Shown here: in pieces, positions 1 through 5,942 of the stretch
How positions within the stretch are numbered: the stretch's first letter is position 1
Layout: each line of letters begins with the position of its first letter
From: JAFMIX01 sp031371425
GTDB lineage: Bacteria > Verrucomicrobiota > Verrucomicrobiia > Limisphaerales > JAFMIX01
DNA: 22,622 bases
Reading direction: 5' to 3'
Assembly (NCBI GenBank): GCA_031371425.1
Contig: JANMJO010000190.1
Span: 1 to 22,622 of the forward strand
Program-made: the position numbers and the translations under genes
Notes under the pieces: model-generated
What the model was told of the DNA's origin: nothing
Databases searched by the model: none
Seen by the model: the letters and a program-made list of their open reading frames with translations, nothing else

Positions 1-159
1 ATCGAAGAAAGGACTTTGCGTATCGGGTTCGGGATCAAGTGAGCCTCCGAGCGCGAGATAGGTTTGCCAGAGTTTCTCGCTTTCCAGCCAGCGTTGCACG
101 GGCGTGAGCCGATACCATTCGGCCCACTCGCCTGCCACCAATTGTTCCGGCTGAATCAT
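1..159 (-). CDS. Conserved hypothetical protein, N-terminal part (truncated by window edge)
   Basis: An open frame reads leftward from an ATG at 157-159 and runs off the window start without a stop, giving 53 visible residues. The peptide is rich in Trp, Glu and aromatic residues. It contains WAEWYRLTP, then QRWLESEKLW, then LGGSLDPEPDTQSPFF, which reads like real protein rather than an antisense shadow. I recall similar short proteins in other Verrucomicrobia-like genomes but cannot name a function. No signal peptide or membrane segment is visible and no clear Shine-Dalgarno precedes the start. It is divergent from hisB, with about 130 bp of shared upstream DNA. Confidence 0.6.
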   Translation of the reverse strand, partial: MIQPEQLVAGEWAEWYRLTPVQRWLESEKLWQTYLALGGSLDPEPDTQSPFFD

Positions 160-290
160 GCGAAACGTGTATCAGGTTCAAGCCGGACTGTAAACCTCCG
201 CGCCGTTTCCGCATAATTTTCCCGGCAGCAAGACCGTCCCATCACGGATTCCTCTTTGTTTTTCAGCGGGGAATTTGTTTAATCCTGCCC

Positions 291-977
291 ATGACAACTC
301 GCGTCGCCAAACTCAAGCGCGTCACCGGAGAGACCCAGATCGCCGTGGAGCTGAACTTGGACGGCAAGGGCAAGTCTTCCATCCGCACGGGCATCCCGTT
401 CTTCGACCACATGCTCACGCTGTTCGCCAAACACGCGACGGTGGATCTGAAACTCAAGTGCAAGGGCGACCTGCCGGTGGACGCGCATCACACGGTGGAG
501 GATTGCGGCATCGCGCTGGGGCAGGCGTTCGCGCAGGCGCTAGGTGAGAAGCGCGGCATCCGCCGCTACGGCGCGGGGTTTCATCCCAAGAATCCACCCG
601 CCCCGACACGTGTGTCGGGGTTCAAGGGCGAAGCGTATCTGCCCATGGACGAATGTCTGGCTCGCTGCGTGATTGATTTCAGCGGGCGGCCTTACCTCGT
701 CTGGCGCGGGCTGAATGAGTTTTCGCAAAAGAAAATTTCCAAGCTGGAGAAAGCGCAGGATGCTTCGAGCGCATTCCGGTTCGGACTGGCGCGGGAATTT
801 TTCCAAGGCTTCACGAACGAGGCGCGCTGCAACCTGCACCTCGAACTGCTCTACGGCGACGAGCCGCATCACATCGTGGAGGCGCTGTTCAAGGCGTTCG
901 CGCGGGCCACGGACTTCGCCTGTCAGCGCGACCCGCGCATCGCCGGCCAAATTCCCAGCACGAAGGGAAAGCTTTAA
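291..977 (+). CDS. hisB: Imidazoleglycerol-phosphate dehydratase (HisB) with an in-frame insert
   Basis: The enzyme catalyses the dehydration of imidazole glycerol phosphate to imidazole acetol phosphate in cytoplasmic histidine synthesis. The two family metal-binding signatures are intact: HHTVED at residues 66-71 and HHIVEA at 193-198. FFDHML at 37-42 and FSGRPYLVW at 130-138 are also present. At 228 residues it is longer than the usual roughly 195-200. Most of the excess is a segment at about residues 97-114 between RRYG and LPMDE, where family members usually have only a few residues; its DNA contains a palindrome (separate entry). A second, smaller excess lies near residues 147-160 and may be clade-typical. 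The active-site motifs are unbroken, so the gene is probably functional. No other his genes are adjacent. No strong ribosome-binding site is seen. Confidence 0.95.
   Translation: MTTRVAKLKRVTGETQIAVELNLDGKGKSSIRTGIPFFDHMLTLFAKHATVDLKLKCKGDLPVDAHHTVEDCGIALGQAFAQALGEKRGIRRYGAGFHPKNPPAPTRVSGFKGEAYLPMDECLARCVIDFSGRPYLVWRGLNEFSQKKISKLEKAQDASSAFRFGLAREFFQGFTNEARCNLHLELLYGDEPHHIVEALFKAFARATDFACQRDPRIAGQIPSTKGKL
601..620. repeat. Palindrome inside hisB
   Basis: Two 9-nt arms (CCCCGACAC and GTGTCGGGG) are separated by 2 nt. The palindrome lies within the extra segment of hisB and is translated as part of residues 97-114. Its placement exactly in the non-conserved insert suggests that a small palindromic element was captured in frame. 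Confidence 0.8.
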
Positions 978-1107
978 CCACGGATGAACACGAATCTTCT
1001 ATCCGCGAATTACGCTAATTTACGCGAATTGAGCCTGGGGAAAAAATTAGCGGCAATTCGCGTAATTCGCGGATTTTCCACTCCGTTATTTTGTGCATAT
1101 TCGTGTT
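978..1107. repeat. Intergenic palindromic repeat between hisB and the sigma-factor gene
   Basis: After the hisB stop, 1001-1019 is the inverted complement of 1056-1074 with one mismatch in 19. An overlapping 10-bp pairing of 1022-1031 with 1054-1063 could form instead. The outer flanks carry CACGAAT (989-995) and ATTCGTG (1099-1105), which are also complementary. The left edge (978-995) resembles, on the opposite strand, the decameric TTCGTGTCCA repeat found before gatB at 20861-20886. The region could act as a transcript-ending hairpin for hisB but lacks a clean U-tract. Confidence 0.7.
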
Positions 1108-1140
1108 TGAATAGCCCGCAGTTTTCTCCCGTCCAAACCC

Positions 1141-1737
1141 ATGCCGAGCGACACTAAATATTCCTCACAGCTAGACCCCGCCTTGGTGAAGGCCGCGCAG
1201 CGGGGCGACATGCTGGCGTTCGAGGAGCTGGTGGCCCGGCATCGCGACAAGATTTATGCGCGCTGCTACACGATGCTGCGCAACGAGGATGCGGCGCTTG
1301 ATCTTTCACAGGAAGCTTGGGTGAAGGCGTGGCAGCGGCTGGCGCAGTTCCAAGGCGATTCCAGCTTCGCCACCTGGGCCACGCGCATCACGATCAACGT
1401 GTGCCTCGACCAGTTGCGGAAGAACAAACGCCAGCGCGCCGAGTCCATCGAGGAATTGGATGAAGAATCCGGCGGCGTGGAACGTCAAATGCCCGTCGTG
1501 ACCGTGAACCCCACCGAGCGGCTGGAGCGCGGCGAGCTGCGGCAGAAGATTGACGAGGCGCTCGGCAAGCTCACGGACGAACACCGCTCGGTGCTGGTGT
1601 TGAAAGAGTTTCAGGAGATGGAATACAAGGAGATCGCCAAGACGGTCGGCTGTTCCATCGGCACGGTGATGTCGCGGTTGTTTTACGCGCGCCGCAAGAT
1701 GGCGGCGCTGCTGGCGGAGTTGAAAAACGCGGAATGA
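1141..1737 (+). CDS. ECF-type RNA polymerase sigma factor (sigma-70 family, RpoE-like)
   Basis: This protein directs RNA polymerase to a dedicated promoter set. The 198 residues contain sigma region 2 at about 20-95 (AFEELVARHRDKIYARCY, then the DLSQEAWVKAW core and FATWATRITINVCLD). Region 4 follows at about 135-190, with a helix-turn-helix (EYKEIAKTVGCSIGTVMSRL). Region 3 is absent, as expected for the ECF class. The linker at 96-130 is acidic. It is followed after 9 bp by a membrane anti-sigma-like gene and then a secreted protein, the classic arrangement for a membrane-controlled ECF system. The inducing signal and target promoters cannot be read from the sequence. Confidence 0.93.
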   Translation: MPSDTKYSSQLDPALVKAAQRGDMLAFEELVARHRDKIYARCYTMLRNEDAALDLSQEAWVKAWQRLAQFQGDSSFATWATRITINVCLDQLRKNKRQRAESIEELDEESGGVERQMPVVTVNPTERLERGELRQKIDEALGKLTDEHRSVLVLKEFQEMEYKEIAKTVGCSIGTVMSRLFYARRKMAALLAELKNAE

Positions 1738-1746
1738 TTTTACGGT

Positions 1747-2241
1747 ATGAACGAAGAACTACACATCAAGCTGCAAGCCTTCCTCGACGGCGAACTGCCC
1801 GAGGCTGAGGCGCGCGAAATCAGCTCCCTCATCGCCCGCGATGCCGATGCCGCCGCGCTGCACCGCGAACTCAAGCACACCCGCGCCGCCATCGCCGGCT
1901 TCGAGAACCGCATCACCGTGCCCGAGACGCGCGAATTCTACTGGTCCAAAATCCGGCGCGACATCCAGCAACTAGAGACACCCGAGCCTGAAGCCCCGCG
2001 CCATTCCCTCTTCTCCTTCTGGCGGCGCACACTGGCCATGAGCGGCGGCTTTGCCGCGCTGGTCATCGCGCTGCTCGTGGGCACAACCTTCGGCCACCGC
2101 ACGCCCGGAACAGAAATCGCGCTCGCGGAAGGCGACGCCTTCACCTACCGCAACTACGAATCCGGCACCACACTCGTCTGGCTTTCGTATCCCGCTGAAA
2201 ACGGATTGGCGGAAAATCAACCCGCTGCTACCCTCCAATAA
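1747..2241 (+). CDS. Probable membrane anti-sigma factor lacking zinc-ligand cysteines
   Basis: The 164-residue protein has an N-terminal cytoplasmic region (1-93) of the form ELHIKLQAFLDGELPEAEAREISSLI, resembling the helical anti-sigma domain (zf-HC2/RseA-like). One membrane segment follows at about 97-115 (AMSGGFAALVIALLVGTTF), then a short periplasmic tail of about 48 residues. The usual His-x3-Cys-x2-Cys zinc motif is missing; no cysteine occurs anywhere in the protein. It starts 9 bp after the sigma gene, so the two are almost certainly co-transcribed and translationally linked. The role as inhibitor of the upstream sigma factor is inferred from position and topology rather than from a diagnostic motif. 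Confidence 0.75.
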   Translation: MNEELHIKLQAFLDGELPEAEAREISSLIARDADAAALHRELKHTRAAIAGFENRITVPETREFYWSKIRRDIQQLETPEPEAPRHSLFSFWRRTLAMSGGFAALVIALLVGTTFGHRTPGTEIALAEGDAFTYRNYESGTTLVWLSYPAENGLAENQPAATLQ

Positions 2242-2244
2242 CCC

Positions 2245-2688
2245 ATGAACCTGAAACTCCTTTTCACCGCCGCAGTTTTTCTCACCACCGCACTGGGCTT
2301 CTCCGCCGCGGCCGCCGACCTCAAGCTCGAGGCCCAGCTCATCTGGGGCACCGGCGAAACCAAGCCTGCCGACCCCAAGCTCAAACCCGCTGACGCCGAA
2401 GTGCGCCGCAAGCTCGCCAGCCTCCCGCTCAAGTGGACCAGCTATTACGAAGTCAACCGCCAGAACCTGACCGTGCCTTCCGGCCAGACAAAAAAATCCG
2501 CCCTCAGCGACCGCTGCGCCATCGAGGTCAAACATCTCGCCGGCGACAAAATCGAAGTCCTGCTCCTCGGCAAAGGCAAGGAAGTCGGGAAAGTCACCCA
2601 GCAGTTGCCACGCGGCGAAATCCTAGTCCTCGCCGGCAACGCCCCCGCCGAAAACGCCTGGTTCGTCACCTTGAAACGCATCGAGTGA
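2245..2688 (+). CDS. Secreted/periplasmic hypothetical protein in the ECF sigma operon
   Basis: The 147-residue product begins with a typical signal peptide: Lys, then a hydrophobic stretch (LLFTAAVFLTTALGFSA), with probable cleavage after about residue 24 (AAA-DLKLE). The mature part is about 120 residues, lysine-rich, with alternating polar and hydrophobic beta-like segments such as KIEVLLLGKGKEV and GEILVLAG. I do not recognise a family. It starts 3 bp after the anti-sigma stop, so it belongs to the same operon. It could be a periplasmic partner or sensor for the anti-sigma factor, but this is only inference from gene order. Confidence 0.75.
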   Translation: MNLKLLFTAAVFLTTALGFSAAAADLKLEAQLIWGTGETKPADPKLKPADAEVRRKLASLPLKWTSYYEVNRQNLTVPSGQTKKSALSDRCAIEVKHLAGDKIEVLLLGKGKEVGKVTQQLPRGEILVLAGNAPAENAWFVTLKRIE

Positions 2689-2722
2689 CCAGCGCCGCCG
2701 CCGCAACCCAACCGCATTTCGG

Positions 2723-4345
2723 ATGAAGCGCTTTGACTTCCTCGTTCTCGGCAGCGGCATCGCGGGACTCTCCTACGCCCTGAAAGTCGCGCGTCGCGGG
2801 CGCGTCGCCATCGTCACCAAGAAGAACAGCGCCGAGTCCAACACCAACTACGCCCAAGGCGGCATCGCCGCCGTCACCAGCAAGGAAGACTCCTTCGAGC
2901 TGCACGTCCGCGATACCCTCGAAGCCGGCGCAGGACTCTGCAAGGAAACCGTCGTCCGCCAGATCATCTCCGAAGGCCCCGCGCGCATCGCCGAACTGAT
3001 TGCGCTGGGCATGAAATTCTCCGAGCGCGACGACCCCGCCAACGGCCGCCGCGAACTCGACCTCGGCAAGGAAGGCGGCCATTCCAAGCGCCGCATCCTA
3101 CACGCCAAAGACGTGACCGGGCGCGAAATTGAGCGGGCATTGCTTGCCGCCATCGCGGCGCAGCCGAACATCGAAATTTTTGAGAACCACCTCGCCATTG
3201 ATTTGATCACCAGCCAGAAATTGGGAAAATCTGAAATCCGAAATCCGAAATCCGAAATCAAGAACCGCTGCCTCGGCGCTTACGTCTTCGATAAAAAATC
3301 CGGCAACGTCGAAACCTTCGCCGCCCCGGTCACGCTGCTCGCCACCGGCGGCTGCGGCAAAGTCTATCTCTACACGACCAACCCCGACATCGCCACCGGC
3401 GACGGCGTGGCGATGGCTTACCGCGCCGGCGCGGCGGTGGCGGACATGGAATTCATCCAGTTCCACCCCACCTGCCTGTTCCATCCCAAGGCCAAATCCT
3501 TTCTCGTCAGCGAAGCCGTTCGCGGCGAGGGCGGCGTGCTCAAGACCCTCGAAGGCCGCGAGTTCATGGATGAATATCACCCGCTGAAATCCCTCGCCCC
3601 GCGCGACGTCGTGGCGCGTGCGATTGACAGCGAGATGAAAAAGAGCGGCGCAGATTGCGTCCTGCTCGACATCACGCACAAGCCCGCGCAGTTCATCATC
3701 GAACGCTTTCCCAACATCTACCAGACCTGCCTCCGCTACGGCATAGACATCACGCGCGAGCCGATACCCGTCGTGCCCGCCGCGCATTACCAGTGCGGCG
3801 GCGTGGTCACGAACGTGGATGGCGAGACAGACATCGCCGGACTTTACGCCGTGGGCGAAGTCGCCTGCACCGGCCTGCACGGCGCGAACCGGCTCGCCAG
3901 CAATTCCCTTTTGGAAGCCGTCGTTGTCGCCCATCGCGCTGCGGAAAAAATCGCCCATCGCCCATCGCCAATCGCCGATTTCCCAATCCCCGACTGGCAA
4001 TCCGGCAAGGCGGACAACCCCGATGAGATGGTCGTCGTCGCACACAACTGGGACGAGATCCGGCGGCTCATGTGGGATTACGTCGGCATCGTGCGCACCA
4101 ACAAGCGCCTCCAACGCGCCCAGACGCGGCTCGCGAACCTGCAACTGGAGATCCAGGAATACTACTGGAATTTCATCATCAACAGCGACCTGCTCGAGCT
4201 GCGCAACATCGCCACCGTCGCCGAACTCATCGTCGCCAGCGCGCTGCAACGCCCCGAAAGCCGAGGCCTGAATTACAACCTCGATTACCCCGATGCGAAT
4301 CCCGAGTGGGCGCAGCGCGAAACCGTCCTGCGGAAAAGCGGTTGA
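2723..4345 (+). CDS. nadB: L-aspartate oxidase (NadB) with two heptamer-repeat insertions
   Basis: This FAD enzyme oxidises L-aspartate to iminoaspartate, the first step of de novo NAD synthesis. The dinucleotide-binding loop GSGIAG is at residues 10-15. SNTNYAQGGIAA follows, then FIQFHPTCLF, SEAVRGEGG, RDVVARAID, AAHYQCGGV and the FAD-contacting GLHGANRLASNSLLEA. The C-terminal helical domain ends at residue 540, a normal family length. Two segments do not fit the family. Residues about 171-180 (SEIRNPKSEI) are encoded by four copies of GAAATCC. Residues about 410-423 (around HRPSPIADFPI), just after the NRLASNSLLEA stretch, are encoded by six degenerate heptamers. Both lie at predicted loops and keep the frame. 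The gene ends 1 bp before the convergent rsmH stop. No nadA or nadC is nearby. Confidence 0.96.
   Translation: MKRFDFLVLGSGIAGLSYALKVARRGRVAIVTKKNSAESNTNYAQGGIAAVTSKEDSFELHVRDTLEAGAGLCKETVVRQIISEGPARIAELIALGMKFSERDDPANGRRELDLGKEGGHSKRRILHAKDVTGREIERALLAAIAAQPNIEIFENHLAIDLITSQKLGKSEIRNPKSEIKNRCLGAYVFDKKSGNVETFAAPVTLLATGGCGKVYLYTTNPDIATGDGVAMAYRAGAAVADMEFIQFHPTCLFHPKAKSFLVSEAVRGEGGVLKTLEGREFMDEYHPLKSLAPRDVVARAIDSEMKKSGADCVLLDITHKPAQFIIERFPNIYQTCLRYGIDITREPIPVVPAAHYQCGGVVTNVDGETDIAGLYAVGEVACTGLHGANRLASNSLLEAVVVAHRAAEKIAHRPSPIADFPIPDWQSGKADNPDEMVVVAHNWDEIRRLMWDYVGIVRTNKRLQRAQTRLANLQLEIQEYYWNFIINSDLLELRNIATVAELIVASALQRPESRGLNYNLDYPDANPEWAQRETVLRKSG
3233..3260 (+). repeat. Heptamer tandem array 1 inside nadB (GAAATCC x4)
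   Basis: Units start at 3233, 3240, 3247 and 3254. Three are exactly GAAATCC and the last is GAAATCA. The array is translated in frame as SEIRNPKSEI. Because 7 is not a multiple of 3, every third copy restores the reading frame, so only certain copy numbers keep nadB open. Confidence 0.9.
3950..3991 (+). repeat. Heptamer tandem array 2 inside nadB (ATCGCCC-type x6)
   Basis: Six consecutive 7-nt units read ATCGCCC, ATCGCCC, ATCGCCA, ATCGCCG, ATTTCCC and AATCCCC. The array is 42 nt long, an exact multiple of 3, and is translated without disturbing the frame between the FAD-binding domain and the C-terminal helical domain. Confidence 0.85.
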
Positions 4346-4346
4346 A

Positions 4347-5402
4347 TCAGGTCGCCCGCCGCGCCCAGCGCAGCTTGGCGGGAGCAGAGCGCGGGTTGGC
4401 ATTCCGTTCTTCGGGCGTGGGGCGGATGACTTCGGGCGAAATCTCCTCGTAAATTCCATCGCGCAATCCGGCGGCAAAGGCTTTCTTAACGCGGCGGTCT
4501 TCACCGGAATGAAAGGTCAGGATCGCCACGCGTCCGCCGGGGTTCAGGCACGCCGGCAGATTGCGCAGGAACGCTTCGAGCGCGGAGAACTCGTCATTCA
4601 CCGCGATGCGCAACGCCTGAAACACGCGGCGCACGGTGAGGTCGGCGTCGTCCTTGCCCAAGCGCGGCAGCGTGGCGCGGATGGCGGCGGCGAGCTGCCG
4701 CGTGGTGGCGAAACTTTTTCCCGCAAGCGCGGGGGCGAGCACGGCGGCGTGCGGTTCGTCGGCATTTTCCATGAGCAACGTCGCGAACGCGTCCGCTTTT
4801 ATTTTTTGCAGCCACGCGGATGCGGGCTGGCCGCGCTGCGGGTTCATGCGCATGTCGAGCGGGCCTTCGTGCTTCACGGAAAAGCCGCGCACCGGGTCAT
4901 CAATCTGCATCGAGGACACGCCGAGGTCGGCGAGGATGAGGTCGGCGGCGGTCAATTCCGCCGCCGCGAGCGCCTGCGGCAGGCCGGCGAAGTTGCTGCG
5001 GTGCGCGGTGAAAACCTCCGGGCCGAAACCGAGCGCGCGGAGGCGTGCCTCGGTCTTGGGAAGTTCAATGGGATCGGCGTCGAGGCCGAGCAGGTGGCCG
5101 CCCGGCGAAATTATTTTTAAAATTTCCTGCGTGTGGCCGCCGTAGCCGAGCGTGCAGTCGGCGGCGATCTCGCCGGGCTGCGGGGCGAGGGCTTCTAGGA
5201 TTTCCGCGACCATGATGGGGCGGTGCGTGCTGGCGGGGGTTTTGCCGGAGGCGAGGATTTTGGCAATGTCTTCTTGGTAACGCTGCGGGTCGTGCTCTTT
5301 GTATTTCTCTTCGAAGCGGCGCGGGTTGCGGCCGCTGTAGCGCACGCGGCGTTTGTGCGGCGCGGGCGTGGGCGTGGATTCGGGGGCGGGGTTGTCGGAC
5401 AT
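4347..5402 (-). CDS. rsmH: 16S rRNA (cytosine-1402-N4)-methyltransferase RsmH (MraW), N-terminally extended
   Basis: The protein methylates N4 of C1402 in 16S rRNA using S-adenosylmethionine. The family start THRPIMVAEILEAL occurs only at residues 59-72. The SAM-binding loop DCTLGYGGH is at 82-90, LADLGVSSMQIDD and RGFSVKHEGPLDMRM lie in the middle, and LTFHSGEDRRVK is near the end. The 351 residues include about 55 extra N-terminal ones that are strongly basic and aromatic (RRVRYSGRNPRRFEEKYKEHD). I recall similar extensions in some other phyla, and they may contact rRNA. The ATG at 5400-5402 lies 7 bp after ribH, so translation is probably coupled. Unusually, it is not in a division/cell-wall cluster: no mraZ, ftsL or mur genes flank it. 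Confidence 0.95.
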   Translation of the reverse strand: MSDNPAPESTPTPAPHKRRVRYSGRNPRRFEEKYKEHDPQRYQEDIAKILASGKTPASTHRPIMVAEILEALAPQPGEIAADCTLGYGGHTQEILKIISPGGHLLGLDADPIELPKTEARLRALGFGPEVFTAHRSNFAGLPQALAAAELTAADLILADLGVSSMQIDDPVRGFSVKHEGPLDMRMNPQRGQPASAWLQKIKADAFATLLMENADEPHAAVLAPALAGKSFATTRQLAAAIRATLPRLGKDDADLTVRRVFQALRIAVNDEFSALEAFLRNLPACLNPGGRVAILTFHSGEDRRVKKAFAAGLRDGIYEEISPEVIRPTPEERNANPRSAPAKLRWARRAT

Positions 5403-5409
5403 GGCGGAG

Positions 5410-5898
5410 TCAGAACGGGAGGTCGTCGTTCACGGAGAGGTCGGCCATGACGCGGGCCATTTCGAGCGCGGTCTGGGCGGCTTCGGTGCCGCGGTTGTGT
5501 TTGCGGTCGAGGCAGCGGGCGCGCGCTTGCTCCGGGTTTTCCAGCAACAGGACTTCGTGGATGACGGGCACTTCGGTGGCGAGCTGGATGTCCATGAGCG
5601 CGCGGCTCACGGCATCGCCGATGTGCGCGGCGTGGACGGTCTGGCCGCGCAGGATGACGCCGAGGCAGATGATGGCGGAGAGGCGGGGGATGTCTTGGCG
5701 CGCGAGTTTGGCGGCAACGACGGGGATTTCATACGCGCCGGGGACGCGGACGATCTGGACTCTCGCGCCGGCGCAGAGGAGTTCGGCTTTGGCGGCGCGG
5801 AGCATGGCGTCCACGAACTGCGAGTTGTAGCGGGAGGCGACGATGGCGAATGTGCCGGCGGCGGAAAGTTTTTTGGACTTCGGATTTTTCCTAAGCAT
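5410..5898 (-). CDS. ribH: 6,7-dimethyl-8-ribityllumazine synthase (RibH)
   Basis: The enzyme condenses a ribityl-diaminopyrimidine with dihydroxybutanone phosphate, the penultimate riboflavin step. The 162 residues carry the family landmarks: FAIVASRYN near the start, VPGAYEIPVVA, CLGVILRGQTVHAAHIGD with the catalytic-type His, and RGTEAAQTALEM near the end. The usual RGET(P/A)H reads RGQTVH, and the segment VIHEVLLLENPEQA replaces the commoner V.FGVLT.....QA, so it is a divergent but complete member. It lies between the helicase gene (44 bp upstream) and rsmH (7 bp downstream). No other rib gene and no FMN-riboswitch-like leader is seen here. Confidence 0.93.
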   Translation of the reverse strand: MLRKNPKSKKLSAAGTFAIVASRYNSQFVDAMLRAAKAELLCAGARVQIVRVPGAYEIPVVAAKLARQDIPRLSAIICLGVILRGQTVHAAHIGDAVSRALMDIQLATEVPVIHEVLLLENPEQARARCLDRKHNRGTEAAQTALEMARVMADLSVNDDLPF

Positions 5899-5942
5899 GG
5901 CGGGATTAAATCACGCGGGGTTGCGCGTGTCACGCGGAGTTG

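Noticed and set aside
3233..3260. CRISPR-like array
   Set aside because: Units are 7 nt and directly tandem with no spacers, and no cas genes are present.
3098..4504. 468-codon open frame antisense to nadB and the rsmH end
   Set aside because: Antisense shadow; repeats such as ISDFGFRISDF are the reverse reading of the heptamer array.
5899..5942. FMN riboswitch before ribH
   Set aside because: Only 44 bp separate ribH from the helicase gene, too short for the aptamer, and no conserved elements are seen.
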